DNA from: Ampullaceana balthica
Taxonomy: Eukaryota > Mollusca > Gastropoda > Lymnaeidae
Reading direction: 5' to 3'
NCBI GenBank assembly: GCA_944989445.1
Contig: CALYLW010000164.1
Span: forward strand, 1,365,001-1,429,000
Length of the DNA: 64,000 bases
In this document: positions 1-11,744 of the stretch, in pieces
Numbering within the stretch: the first letter of the stretch is position 1
Layout of the letters: each line of letters begins with the position of its first letter
The notes under the pieces: model-generated
Told to the model about the DNA's origin: nothing
Seen by the model: only the letters and a program-made list of their open reading frames with translations
Databases searched by the model: none
Made by a program: the position numbers and the translations under genes

Positions 1-112
1 GACTAAACGACATGGTGACAAAACGACAAGGTGACAAAACGACATGGTGACAAAACGACATGGTGACAAAACAACATGATGACAAAACGACATGGTGACA
101 AAACGACAAAGT
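1..112. repeat. 16-bp minisatellite, left end outside window
   Basis: Seven or so copies of the 16-bp unit gacaaaacgacatggt run from the first base of the window. The array is cut by the window edge, so its real length is unknown. A few units carry aag or gat in place of cat. Confidence 0.9.
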
Positions 113-330
113 CTCATGGCAATAACGTAGACGACTGTGGAAGCCCCTAATGAAGACCCTGAGAATCGCGGGTGGCAATTAGGTCACTTTGGACAGAGAC
201 CCGGGGTGTCCGACTCAAAACTTAAAACACGTAAGGTTGCGGGTCGAGCATGATAACATTCAATTAGCAGAAAATTAAACTGTAAAATAAACATTACTAT
301 AATTCACATCGACAGCAGGAGAAAATGCAT
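113..330. other. Short non-repetitive spacer
   Basis: Unique-looking AT-rich DNA between two minisatellites. I see no coding signal or repeat in it. Confidence 0.5.
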
Positions 331-778
331 CATCTAAATTCTAAATGCACCATCTAAATGGCTCATTCCACAAAATCATCTAAATGGCTCATTCCACAAC
401 ACCATCTAAATGGCTCATTCCACGATACAATCTAAATGGCTCATTCCACAACACCATCTAAAGGGATCATCCCACAACACCATCTAAATGGCTCATTCCA
501 CAACACCATCTAAATGGCTCATCCCACAACACTATCTAAATGGCTCATTCCACAACACCATCTAAATGGCTCATCCCACAACACCATCTAAATGGCTCAT
601 CTCACAACATCATCTAAATGGCTAATTCCACAACAACATCTAAATGGCTCATTCCACAACACCATCTAAATTGCTCATTCCACAACACCATCCAAATGGG
701 TCATTCCACAACACCATCTAAATGGGTCATTCCACAACACCATCTAAATGGGTCATTCCACAACACCATCTAAATGGC
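331..778. repeat. 26-bp minisatellite, about 17 copies
   Basis: The unit is 26 bp and contains catctaaatggctcattcca followed by caacac. Copies near the right end share a gggtcattcc variant, so neighbouring units were homogenised locally. It switches abruptly to a different array at about 779. Confidence 0.92.
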
Positions 779-780
779 TT

Positions 781-2170
781 AACAACACCCCCGAGTGAAT
801 AGCTTAACAACACCACCGAGTGACTAGTTTAACAACACCACCGAGTGACTAGTTTAACAACACCACCGAGTGACTAGTTTAACAACACCACCTAGTGACC
901 AGTTTAACAACACCACCGAGTGAATAGCTTAACAACACCACCGAGTGACTAGTTTAACAACACCACCGAGTGACTAGTTTAACAACACCACCGAGTTACT
1001 AGTTTAACAACACTACCTAGTGACTAGTTTCACAACACCACCGAGTCAATAGTTTAACAACACCACCGAGTGACTAGTTTAGCAACACCACCGAGTGACT
1101 AGTTTAATAACAATACCGAGTGACTAGTTTAACAACACCACCGAGTGAATAGTTTTAACAACACCACCGAGTGACTAGTTTAACAACACCACCGAGTGAC
1201 TGGTTTAACAATACTACCGAGTGACTAATTTAACAACACCACCGAGTGACTAGTTTAACAACACTACCGAGTGACTAGTTTAACAACACTACCGAGTGAC
1301 TAGTTTAACAACACTACCGAGTGACTAGTTTAACAACACTACCGAGTGACTAGTTTAACAACAATACCGAGTGACTAGTTTTACAACACTACCGAGTGAC
1401 TAGTTTAACAACACCACCGAGGGACTAGTTTAACAACACCACCGAGTGACTAGTTTAACAACACCACAGAGTGACTAGTTTAACAACACCACCGAGTGAA
1501 TAGTTTAACAACACCACCGAGTGACTAGTTTAACAACACCACCGAGTGACTAGTTTAACAACACCACCGAGTGAATAGTTTAACAACACCACCGAGTGAC
1601 TAGTTTAACAACACCACCGAGTGAATAGTTTAACAACACCACCGTGTGAATAGTTTAACAACACCACCGAGTGACTAGTTTAACAACACCACCGAGTGAC
1701 TAGTTTAACAACACCACCTAGTGACCAGTTTAACAACACCACCGAGTGAATAGTTTAACAACACCACCGAGTGAATAGTTTAACAACACCACAGAGTGAC
1801 CAGTTTAACAACAACACCAAGTGACTAGTTTAACAACACCACAGAGTGACTAATTTAACAACACCACAGAGTGACTAGTTTAACAACACCACCGAGTTAC
1901 TAGTTTAACAACACCACCGAGTGAATAGTTTAACAACACCACCAAGTGACTAGTTTAACAACACCACCGAGTGACTAGTTTAACAACACCACCGAGTGAC
2001 TAATTTAACAACACCACCGAGTGATTAGTTTAACAACACCACCGAGTGACCAGTTTAGCAACACCACCGAGTGACTAGTTTAACAACACCACCGAGTGAC
2101 TAGTTTAACAACACCACCGAGTGACTAATTTAACACCACCACCGAGTGACTAGTTTAACACCACCACCGA
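781..2170. repeat. 25-bp minisatellite, about 55 copies
   Basis: The unit is aacaacaccaccgag followed by tgactagttt, 25 bp. This is the longest array in the window. Copies differ by point changes, with a block of cactacc variants around 1260-1400. Stop codons (tga, tag) recur in the unit, so no long frame is open on this strand. The acaacacca core is shared with the array to its left. Confidence 0.95.
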
Positions 2171-2640
2171 CGTGAAGAAACGTTCGGTAACATTTATGAC
2201 GAACACCTCTTATCTAACCGGTTCCTTTATGTTCCCTCGCCCAGCCCCCTCTCCCCCTGTCAATAAATACCCACATTATCACCCATTAACAATTTTACCT
2301 GAACAATCAAGGAGATATACAGAAGCGCCCCTTGGAATGAAAAGAGGCTGGTAATCTATAGAATCACAGCAATTAATGTCACGTTTGAACTTTATGTCTA
2401 GGCACCGATTCCTTTGGTGTATTCAATTTTGATACTTGATACGCGCACCCACCAGGTAAAAGTAATTTAACCATAAAAAGTTTGCGCAATGAGAATTCAC
2501 TTAATTTTAACACATTTGCTAGGGAATATTTGCAGACTTTGGTTGAATTCCGAAGTCAAGACCGAAGAAAGTAAAAGATTGTCAATTGTTACTGTCCATT
2601 ATCAAGTAAAAATGTGCACATTAATATTTCGATGACGTTT
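2171..2640. other. Unique AT-rich stretch
   Basis: Non-repetitive DNA right of the big array. It has one short open frame (2172-2354) whose start overlaps the array edge. Nothing in its translation resembles a known domain, and I regard it as chance. Confidence 0.4.
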
Positions 2641-2765
2641 TTCAATGTTTTATTCCAAAGTTATGTTCAAATGTTATTTTCCAATCTTATGTTCCAAAGT
2701 CATGCTCCATGGTTACATTCCAATGTTTAGTTCCAATGTTATGCTCAAAAGTTACGTTCCGATGA
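2641..2765. repeat. Degenerate 12-bp-type tandem repeat
   Basis: Loose repetition of ttccaatgttatg-like words (ttccaaagttatg, ttccaatgttatg, ctcaaaagttacg). The units are diverged, which indicates an old array. Confidence 0.6.
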
Positions 2766-2929
2766 AGAGAAGAAAGGACGAAAGGGAAGAAGGTGAAGGA
2801 AAGGAAAGGATGGGATGGAAGAAGAGTTATTACCCAGACCGACTCGTGGATGGCCTCAAGGACCAGGCCCGTCATGACGCGATGATGGCTTGCCGATTGG
2901 TCAAAGCTAATTTGTGGGCCACCTGAGGA

Positions 2930-3250
2930 CTGAGCGAGAGGGGGTGTGAGTGGGTGGGGGGTGGTCTGGGCCAGGCATATTGGATGGTGGGGAAATTGAA
3001 GGGTGATTTGGGGTATGTATGAGGTGGACTTGGTGATTTACAGAGGGTGAACTGGGGATATGGGGTGATGTGGGATTAGGGGTGGTGTGCATAGGGGGTG
3101 ATGTGGGATTTGGGGTGATGTGCATATGGGGTGATGTGGGATTTGGGGTGATGTGCATATGGAGTGATGTGGGATTTGGGGTGGTGTGCATATAGGGTGA
3201 TGTGGGATATAGAAGGGGTGATTAGGGATATACAATGGGTGATTTTGGGC
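2930..3250. repeat. GT/GA-rich minisatellite
   Basis: G-rich strand asymmetry with units built on ggggtgatgtgggattt and ggggtgatgtgcatat, together about 33 bp, clearest at 3055-3215. The overlapping open frames on the opposite strand are HTPNPTSPH-type repeat translations and are not credible proteins. Confidence 0.8.
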
Positions 3251-3699
3251 CATACAAGGGGATGAATGTCCGTCAGTGGGTTCTCAACTTTGTTCTTGCT
3301 GTGGTGGTGTCTTGTTGGGGTTATTCCTAAATAATGACAAAAGAGTGGATTGAGAAATATTTATTCAACCCACGTGGTTTGCAAGGATTTACTGAAGGGT
3401 GTCAACTTTAAGTGACAATTAAATAAACTGCAATTTGCTATACGCTATACATACCAGGCATTTTAAATATTTTATCATGAGTTGAAGGAACCCACCACCA
3501 CAGAGGGAAAGGGGCAATAAGTGAAGTTTCCATTCCGCTTCTTGAATGCACTCTATAATCACGTAATTGGATGTAAACGTCCCGTAGTTTTATCATGCCT
3601 CTACGCTGAAAAAAAAAGCGTTACAGCCATAATAAAATATTGATACTTAAATTATTATTATTAGTGATTAAATTATGACCCTCAATAAAAAAAAATAGC
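3251..3699. other. Unique AT-rich stretch
   Basis: No repeat, coding or RNA signal that I can support. Short A-runs occur at 3610 and 3685. Confidence 0.4.
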
Positions 3700-4072
3700 A
3701 CGTTGGTTACATTTGTAGCAACAGCTCTCTATGCGAGTGGATAAGTGTGTAGTATCACTATATGCACGTTGAATTTTGTCACTCAATATATAGACGTTGA
3801 GACATTTGTATCTGCGTATAGTGTAGCCGTTGGACATCTGTATAGTCATATAGCACGATATCGCGAACATTTGTTATCAAGATTCTCGCGCCTGCATGGT
3901 TGTAGCATAATGTAGGCGTTGCACTCGTTAGTCAAGTCATACGCTCTTAGTCTTGCACGCGTCGACATTTTGAGCTCTCTATATAGCAGTTCGGACATTT
4001 TGTATATCAATATATCTCTTCTTCTTGCACGTTGGACATTTGTATATCAATATATCTCTTCTTCTTGCTTCG
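3700..4072. repeat. Decayed minisatellite with cgttggacatttgta units
   Basis: The words cacgttg, gacatttgtat and atatcaatatatctc recur at irregular spacing. The last two copies (about 3990-4072) are nearly identical and about 40 bp long, while earlier ones are strongly diverged. The pattern suggests an ageing array with a recent duplication at its right end. Confidence 0.6.
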
Positions 4073-4458
4073 GTTTTTAAAGTTTAAAGGGATTTTGCGA
4101 CAATTTTGTTAAATAAAAAAATAAAATTGACAAAATGCCATAGGAAGCTACGTATAGCAATATTCAGTACTAGATACGACCCACGGCGTAGCATACGCCG
4201 CAGACTTGCTCATAGATAGTGCAAAGAAAAAAAGGGGGGGGGAGAAATGACACAAACTACATCACGAAGAAATCAGAACAACGGGAGTGAACCTCGGGGG
4301 ACGGGGACACCGACCCATGGTTGGTCTGGACACATATCCTGTGTCATTGTTTGTTATTTTTCCTATTTATTTTACATAACGATTTTATGATATAGTATGT
4401 CTTATTAATTTAAATATAATTTCAGTACTTATGTATGTCGTACTTTATGTTTATTGTA

Positions 4459-4482
4459 CTGATGAAGGCATTAGCCGAAACG
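4459..4482 (+). other. Hammerhead-like core motif, copy 1
   Basis: The stretch reads ctgatga, then aggc, a loop atta, gcc and gaaacgt. This matches the order CUGANGA - stem II - GAAA of the hammerhead ribozyme core. An extra A lies before the GGC/GCC stem, so the canonical G10.1-C11.1 pair is absent, and the flanking stem I does not pair well. It may be a vestige of a Penelope-like element, in which such ribozymes are known, or a chance likeness. Confidence 0.3.
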
Positions 4483-4696
4483 TTTACTGTCGTGTTAGTT
4501 TAATAATAAAGCTCAAATTCATTGTTTTCATTACACAATTTGTTTGTGTATTTTGTATTTTGTAGGGATAACGACACTTTTCTAATTTCCAAACAAAAGA
4601 GAACTAAGGCAAAATGCTCTCTTTGGGTCCGGATTTCACCGCAGCTAAGTTTTAATTTTATTTTATTAACTTTATTTGCTTTTGTCTATTTTTTCG

Positions 4697-4722
4697 TTGA
4701 AGAAGGCTTTTTCCCGAAACGT
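4697..4722 (+). other. Hammerhead-like core motif, copy 2
   Basis: The stretch reads ttgaaga, aggc, a T loop, ccc and gaaacgt. It resembles the first copy about 240 bp upstream but has T for the first core C and a poorer stem. Two related copies in direct orientation would fit the duplicated terminal repeats of a Penelope-like element, but no reverse transcriptase is visible nearby. Confidence 0.22.
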
Positions 4723-5001
4723 GCGTTGTTTTGTGACGTCTTGTCAGGCTCCTACATACCCCGTTTGCATAGCATCTGTCTACTTATCTATAAGCCTGAT
4801 TGCAGTCTCACCCGTTTTTTGTAAGAAAAAAACAAAACAAAACAACAGTGCACCTGATCATGACCGCCAGTCTATTGAAAGCACTTCCATCTCTGTTTTG
4901 TCAATGAGCAGACGACAAATAACGGTCCTAGTATCAGCAACACTATCCACCCCGACATCTGGTCCGAGAGCATCATTTCTTTGCAATCGTGTAGGGCGTT
5001 T

Positions 5002-5606
5002 TGTTGATGTTATATTAATGTTTTACCGACACCCTATTGATGTTTTACTTGCGCCCTATGGGAGTTTTACTGACGCCCTATGGGAGTTTTACTGACGCCC
5101 TATGGGAGTTTTACTGACGCCCAATTGGTGTTTTACTGACGCCCTATTGTTTTACCGACGCCCTATTGATGTTTTACTGACGCCCTGTTGATGTTTTACT
5201 GACGCCCTATTGGTGTTTTACTGACGCCCTATTGATGTTTTACCGACGCCCCATTGATCTTTTACCGACGCCCTATTAATGTTTTACCGACGACCTATTG
5301 ATTTTTTACCGACGCCCTATTGATGTTTTACTTGCGCCCTATTGATGTTATACTGGCGCCCAAATGATGTTTTACTGGCGCCCTATTGATGTTTTACTGA
5401 CGCCCTATTGATGTTATACTGGCGCCCTATTGATGTTATACTGGCGCCCTATTGATGTTATACTGGTGCCCTATTGATGTTATACTGGCGCCCTATTGAT
5501 GTTATACTGGCGCCCTATTGATGTTATACTGGCGCTCTATTGATGTTATACTGGCGCCCTATTGATGTTATACTGGCGCCCTATTGGTGTTATACTGGCG
5601 CCCTAT
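5002..5606. repeat. 23-bp minisatellite with two unit classes, about 26 copies
   Basis: The left half has the class ttgatgttttactgacgccc and the right half (from about 5400) the class ttgatgttatactggcgccc. Each is followed by tat to make 23 bp. The classes are mostly segregated, which shows local homogenisation by unequal exchange or slippage. Confidence 0.94.
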
Positions 5607-6784
5607 ACGCGTTTGTGATTTCCCATGAATATCGATGTCCTATTAATGTCCTCTTCATGCAAGAAGCTGTACAAGAAAGATACAAAATCAGTGGAATACT
5701 ATCACACTTGATGTCACACAAATAATAAAACTACGCCAGTTTTAAAAAAAATATTAATTGACAATATTGTCCATCTTCCTCCTGAATGTGGTACACCCCT
5801 CCCCCCCTCACACATTCACACATAAATCCATCCGGTACCTTTCCAGGGACCACCTCCATTCTTCCCCCGCGAATATCCGGGGTCCTCCTAATACTTCCAT
5901 TAAAATATTGGAGTAGACTTCCTGAGACGCGTCGGTTGTGTCCCCTGGTTACTATTTGACAACGTAATAACTTCATCTTGTCGCCACTGTATGATGATAA
6001 TTGTGTCTGTCACCGCGATCGCTGCCTGCTGCAGGATGTGCTGGTTGGAAACAGCGGCTCTCTATTGCACCTTTCGGCCATAGAAGGTTGGGGGGGGGCA
6101 GAGAAAAAAAAGGACGAGGAAAAAAAAAGGAAAAGGTCGAAATGCCGGAGCTGATTGAATTTTTCATGAGCACTAACGCCACGGATCCTCGTCCGCCCGG
6201 AGACCACGAGTCAGCTCCCCTAGTATAGGAAATAAGATTTCTTTCAAATTTTTTCGTCATTTTCTTCTCTTTTATTATAATTTAAACAAGAAAAAGAGAT
6301 GAAAATCAACAAGGGTTGGTGGATTTGGGGCCGAGAGTTCTTAGTTTGAGAGCCTCTGAAGGATAAAAAAGTTGTCTGACCGGAACATAAATTATTGATT
6401 GGTGAGTTAAAATTAATAAACAATGATCATAATAACAACAACGATTCTGAGATTAATTTATCGGTATACCCGGCTCATTAACGAGCGTCCCTCACAACTA
6501 GATATCCGGAAGAGTCTTTGATTGGATGGCACATTTGGCGGATGTGACGTCTGGACAATGGGACGGCCCAAACAAAAAGTGTGTGTGGGAGGGGGTGGGA
6601 TTGTTGGGTGAACGATTGGTCAATCTGTTGGTTGGTGGACCCGCATATGATGTACACTTGGATTCAATAAGTTGGTGGATTTCATCGGTCAGTTTCTCAA
6701 TCTGATCATTACAATGTGTTTCTGGAAAGGAAGAGGAGATACGATGTAGGTGTGTGATTATATGTTCAACTAATTGCAGGCGCT

Positions 6785-6786
<2 letters not shown>
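5607..6786. other. Mostly unique DNA
   Basis: Includes a moderately GC-rich patch at 5990-6230 with overlapping short frames on both strands. None contains a recognisable domain. G- and A-runs lie at 6090-6140. Confidence 0.4.
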
Positions 6787-6875
<89 letters not shown>

Positions 6876-6877
6876 CA
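6787..6877. repeat. (TA)n microsatellite
   Basis: About 90 bp of nearly pure TA with two c interruptions. Frames reading YIYIYI across it are artefacts. Confidence 0.97.
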
Positions 6878-6949
6878 TAAAAGTCTGTTATTTATAGTAA
6901 TGTCTTGGTTCAAAAATGGATTCGCTAAGAATGGACTCAAGTTACTAAA

Positions 6950-7165
6950 CATGGAATGGGGTCAACTTTTTTGACGAAGGTCAGTCTACACGCAATGGGG
7001 TCAACCTATTTGATGAAGGTCAGTCTACACGCAATGGGGTCAACCTATTTGATGAAGGTCAGTCTACACGGAATGGGGTCAGCCTATTTGATGAAAGTCA
7101 TTCTACACGCAATGGGGTCAGCCTATTTGATGAAGGTCAGTCTACACGGAATGGGGTCAGCCATT
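6950..7165. repeat. 39-bp minisatellite, about 5.5 copies
   Basis: Units contain caatggggtcaacctatttg and agtctacac; the period is 39 bp. As 39 is divisible by three, one frame (from 6956) stays open and reads a 13-residue repeat starting MGSTYLMKVSL. I treat this as periodicity, not a gene. Confidence 0.9.
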
Positions 7166-8120
7166 ATTTGTTGGTGGGGGGTGGGGGGGGGGAATCACTC
7201 TATACTGAGTGGGGCTCGACTATTTTGAGTGGGGTCAATAAGCCTAAACGATGAGGGGGTCAGTCTACATGAGATGGCATCGCCCTACAAATAGTGGGTC
7301 AAGGGATGGACGAGGACCACCTCGGCCATCTTCGTTGTGATTGGCTCGGAGACGGTAACGGAGTAGAAACATTCGTACCTCTCGACTGACCACTCGCACG
7401 GTCCGGGGCCGATCGATAAAGAGGCCAGGACTTAATGGAAGGGGAAGTTAAGACCGGGAGGCGATTTTTTATTTATTTATTTTTTTTTGGTCCCCGTCCA
7501 AGACACTAGTCCCCACGTGCACCGGAGTCCAGCCATGAATCTCGAAAGTATTGGTCAGGGGTTGGGGACTGCAATCGATGGGCAGCCGGGAGAACACGGC
7601 TTATTGGGGAAGAGTGGACCTAATGGTGAGTGATGGAGAGTGGGAGGAGGGGGGAGGAAAGTGTTTGGGGGGAGATGGATGGAAACGGGGGGGGGGAGCA
7701 AAAATGAGCAACACTATAGAGTAGGACAACTGCGAAATCTGCAAAGTGGGCTGATGGAGAGATTTGAGCAAGGTGCGGGAGTGAAGAAGTCAGAACTTTG
7801 GTGTACCTCTTGTGTGGAGATTTCTTTTGATGAAAGCGAGGGCGGCGGCATATGATGGGAGGGAGGGGGGGTTATTTAATCCGCCCTCCCCACCCCCACC
7901 CCCAATGCCATCAAATTATTCAAACGTTTGTGGATGTGAAGGGGTTGAATATTTATAAAACAAGTTGCGGGGTTCAGATAGGTTGAGGGTGGTTGGCGCT
8001 GTGTGTGTGTGTGTGGGGGGGGGTGTGGTTAGGTGATTTGGTAAAGGGTGTTTAAAAATTGTGAGAATTAGAGGTGAGATTAGAGAAAGAGTGGAGATTT
8101 TTCGGTTGTATTACAGATTG
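7166..8120. other. G-rich low-complexity and unique DNA
   Basis: G-runs at 7175-7195, 7640-7700 and 7860-7870 and a TG run near 8000. Short frames here contain no recognisable domain. Confidence 0.4.
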
Positions 8121-8228
8121 ATTAGATATTGTTGGTGATGCAAGAGAAAGATTAGAGATTGTTGGTGATGCTAGAGAAAGATTAGATATTGTTGGTGATG
8201 CTAGAGAAAGATTAGATTTTGTTGTAGT
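8121..8228. repeat. 30-bp minisatellite, about 3.5 copies
   Basis: The unit combines attagatatt, gttggtgatg and ctagagaaag (30 bp), with clean phase at 8121, 8151, 8181 and 8211. Confidence 0.9.
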
Positions 8229-8457
8229 TAATTAGAGATTGCAGGGACATAACAGGAATCAGTTAGCTAATGGCTTTTTATGTGAGATGAGGGATTGGTT
8301 ATAGGTTATAATGAGGTCAGGGGCCGTTGAAAAGTTTTGGAATGTTGTCGAGATAAGCGGGTTTTGAGTTAACTTGTTGCTGGTGAGGTTATATATACAG
8401 ATGGTAAGGCTAGGGTGCTGTTGGTGACGTCAAGGTTTGTTAGTGCGGGCTGGAAGT

Positions 8458-8700
8458 CTTTGGTGAGTTAAGAGGATGATGGTGAGTTAAGAAGATGATG
8501 GTGAGTTAAGAAGATGATGGTGAGTTAAGAGGATGATGGTGAGTTAAGAAGATGATGGTGAGTTAAGAAGATGATGGTGAGTTAATAAGATGATGGTGAG
8601 TTAAGAAGATGATGGTGAAGCTAGAGGCTGATGGTGAGGCTGCAGGCTGACGGCGAAGCTAGAGGCTGATGGTGAGGCTGGAAGCTGATGGAGAGGCTAG
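8458..8700. repeat. 19-bp minisatellite with two subfamilies
   Basis: About eight copies of gatgatggtgagttaagaa (19 bp) run to about 8605. They are followed by about five copies of a related unit, gctgatggtgaggctagag. The second class probably arose from the first. Confidence 0.9.
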
Positions 8701-9574
8701 AGGCTTTTATTTGAGGTTGAGGTTTTATGAGAGGTTAAGAGTTGCAGAAAATAAATTACCAAAATACTTCAATAGAGAAATAAATAAAAGAACTCACAGA
8801 AAGAACCCACAGCCTGTTGAATGTGGCGTACAAGAGATATGGGATCTAAAACCATGAGTTGGGGTGGGTGGGGGAAGGATGATTAGGACCAGCAGGGTGA
8901 AGGTGGCCGGGGGTGGGGGCTTGCGAGTTTTTTTTTGGTTTTTTTTTACTTCTCCCTTTTCTTTCCTTCCCCCGAAAGCTCATTTAGGTCGGCAGCTCTA
9001 GTGCATTAGTGTCCACCTCGAAGACCAGCCGTTGGCCGATCAATACACAACTGACGGACTGGCTAGTTGGGGGCCTCCTCCAGACAGGACTACGATAGTT
9101 TTTTTAAATATTTTTTTTTAAAGATGTGGAGAACGCCGTTAGCTGATTATATAATGATGTTAAGTTGCTGGTCGTATCCCCCCCCCTGCCTTGCCCCCTC
9201 ACACCCCACCACAACTACCATCACAACCCCCCCCCCTCCATCCCCACGGCTCCACTCAGGTTTAGAATATGATCCCTGCAGTCATCCGTCTAAAACTGAA
9301 GAAAAAAATTATTATTCAGAAGCCAAACTGTTGCTGCAATCTCTTCAGGAATGTCTGGGGTCTGTTGTTGTTGTTTTTTTCCCGCCTTCAAGCTTTTCCC
9401 ATATTTATTTTAAGTTATTTCCACATTCAGTTTTTCCCCCCTCGGTTATTCCAGTCCCCCCCCCTCGGTTATTCTCATCTTAAATTTTCTCAGTATTTCA
9501 AAGAGTAAGTAGAAATTCGTAAAGTCAGTATCATTCGATCTTTTCTTTCATTCTTTCTGTTAACTTAATCCTAA
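8701..9574. other. Unique and low-complexity DNA
   Basis: T-runs at 8930 and 9100 and C-runs at 9180-9250 and 9440-9465. Short open frames over these tracts are compositional. Confidence 0.4.
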
Positions 9575-9990
9575 AATGTATTGTCATAGACCAGCATTAC
9601 CTGTGACGTGAATATTGTCATAGACCAGCATTAGCTGTGACGTGAATATTGTCATAGACCAGCATTAGCTGTGACGTGAATATTGTCATAGACCAGCATT
9701 AGCTGTGATGTGAATATTGTCATAGACCAGCATTAGCTGTGACGTGAATATTGTCATAGACCAGCATTAGCTGTGATGAGAATATTGTCATAGACCAGCA
9801 TTAGCTGTGACGTGAATATTGTCATAGACCAGCATTAGCTGTGATGAAATTATTGTCATAGACCAGCATTAGCTGTGACGTGAACATTGCCGTAGACCAG
9901 CATTAGCTGTGGCGTGAACATTGCCGTAGACCAGCATTAGCTGTGACGTGAACATTGCCGTAGACCAGCATTAGCTGTGATATGAGCATT
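9575..9990. repeat. 34-bp minisatellite, about 12 copies
   Basis: Units carry tcatagaccagcattagctg and tgacgtgaat at a 34-bp period. The last four copies carry a cattgccgtagacc variant. The tgacgtga word in each unit is close to a CRE half-palindrome, but there is no evidence that it is used. Confidence 0.94.
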
Positions 9991-10125
9991 CCCTTGATTC
10001 GATTGGTTCATTCATCTCACCGGCGCAAAGAATATTGGTGGAGATTTCCTATGATAAGCTCTGAAAACTACTCATGTAACAAAAAGTTCGAAATTTTAAC
10101 ATATGTATCCAATGTCTACAGCCTG

Positions 10126-10191
10126 CTTAAAGGTTGGTCCACACCTCTCAAATACTTGCGAGCATATGAGAGGTGTGGACCAACCTTTAGG
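10126..10191. repeat. Perfect inverted repeat, 22-bp arms
   Basis: Left arm 10129-10150 (aaaggttggtccacacctct plus ca) is exactly complementary to 10167-10188, around a 16-nt loop. One A-T pair, one G-T wobble and one C-G pair extend the stem to 10126/10191. The 66-nt hairpin is the size of a metazoan microRNA precursor, but mature precursors usually carry bulges, so a young palindrome from a transposon is equally possible. Confidence 0.9.
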
Positions 10192-11744
10192 ATTGTTTCA
10201 ATTCTAAAATATTTGAATCAAACGACTTTTTTTTCTCCTTTACTGGTTTCTTCATAAAGTGGTTACAAAATGACGGAAAACTTAAAATGTTCATAGAAAA
10301 TTAACATCTCTAATTTTTGGCAGTTTTCTTTCTATGGCACACGCACACAACAATGATCTGGGGGCAGGGAAAGGGGTTTCGGAAATGGTGGACTTTATAG
10401 TTAACGGTGGCATTTTGGACCAAATGCACAACTTTTTTTTGTTTGTTCTGGAATGGGCGGCAAAATATTTTCCCCCATCCGAGTGTCCTCAAATCTAAGG
10501 GGAGGGGTGAGGGGATAGGATAGCTCAACAAATACACACAATAAACAAACACACATAACAACAAATACACAATAATAAATGCAGAACGCAACATATGCTC
10601 ACAACACAATTATAACACATGCTGTCACTGAAAGCAAATCCGAATGTCTCTTTTCCCCCACGTGATCCCACTACAAAATTGACCACAGTCCACTACTTGT
10701 CTGATGCCCAGCCCTGGGGTGCGGTAGAGACTGCGGGGCGAGGCTCAACATCCGACCAGTCACATGGTCTCGTCCTACTCACCAGCACCATTGTCCAGTC
10801 ACCCTGCAGTAGATGGTCAGCCCCGGTCCACCCCGGCATTGGTCAGTGAGGGGATCAATAAAGACACGGGACGGAGCTGTTGGGTCACTCGCGGGACCTG
10901 CCACTCGGACATCACAGAGATTCGGGCAAATTTCGGGGGCGCATGACCAGGGGTGTAGTGAATGACCAATAGTCTCTTAGTCCGCTTGACCAATGAGGAT
11001 TTGGACTCGATTCGGCTTGGGGTTGGGTTGTCCGTTTTTTTTTAATTGGCCGGTCACCTCATTAACAAACGCGAACTGGTTTTTTTTTAAACTTACCCGA
11101 AAATTGTTACTTTTACTAAAATGCCATGTGACAATGAAGTTAAAGCGTCTCTCTTTGTAGTAGCGGAGTCTACGGATAAACGAGATTCAAAAGATCACTT
11201 TTTCTATTAACGGCATTTGATGGGTATATACGGTAGACACAACCATCTTGCCCACTGAATTAACTGAATCAAAAAGCCGTATAACGTGACACATTGACAA
11301 AACAAAACAAGACGATGCGACGAGCGTTTCTGCCCCAACACTTTGTGTGGAAACACGGTTGAAAAGTTCGCACGTGAAAAAGAACTTGCAAGCGCCACAG
11401 ATGAGAATTTAAGGAAACACAGGGAAAGGGGGCATAAATTATGATTTCTCCCATTTGTGAAACGGTTCAGATCCTTCGGTGCGCATACAGTTGAGTAGAC
11501 CTTTAGGCGCGCAACCAAAATGTTTCCATTGCTGGGGATCTCTGCTGCTTGAGTCCGAATCAATTTTGCTTTGAGTGACAACGCGCAAGGACAGTGAACA
11601 CGTGACTTTGAACTTTTTAAATACATGTAATGACCACATGTTTTACCACATCATGTAACGCCCCTTTCTTTGGACATATTAGTCCCCGCCCCCCCCCAAT
11701 ACGACCCCCCCCCCAAATCTTACAAACATCCAGGAATACCGCCT
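10192..11744. other. Mostly unique DNA
   Basis: A long stretch without recognisable genes. Sub-part 10620-10980 is richer in GC and has short frames on the plus strand with no known domain. 11200-11640 has minus-strand frames with no domain that I recognise. C-runs lie at 11680-11715. Confidence 0.4.

Larger units (their letters stand above)
4073..5001. other. Unique region with two hairpin motifs
   Basis: Mostly AT-rich DNA. Two related short motifs of the form tgaagaaggc-loop-gcc-gaaacgt occur at about 4459-4482 and 4697-4722 (separate entries). No protein domain was recognised in either strand. Confidence 0.4.

Noticed and set aside
4459..4722. Confident hammerhead ribozyme call
   Set aside because: The core has an extra base next to stem II and weak outer stems; kept only as a low-confidence motif.
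6498..6974. YIYIYI frames
   Set aside because: They read through a TA microsatellite.
9575..9990. CRISPR array
   Set aside because: The 34-bp units are directly contiguous with no unique spacers, and the window is eukaryotic. The same applies to the other 23-40 bp arrays.
10619..10946. Host gene exon in GC-richer DNA
   Set aside because: The frames are short, lack recognisable domains and have no convincing splice context; I cannot support them from sequence alone.
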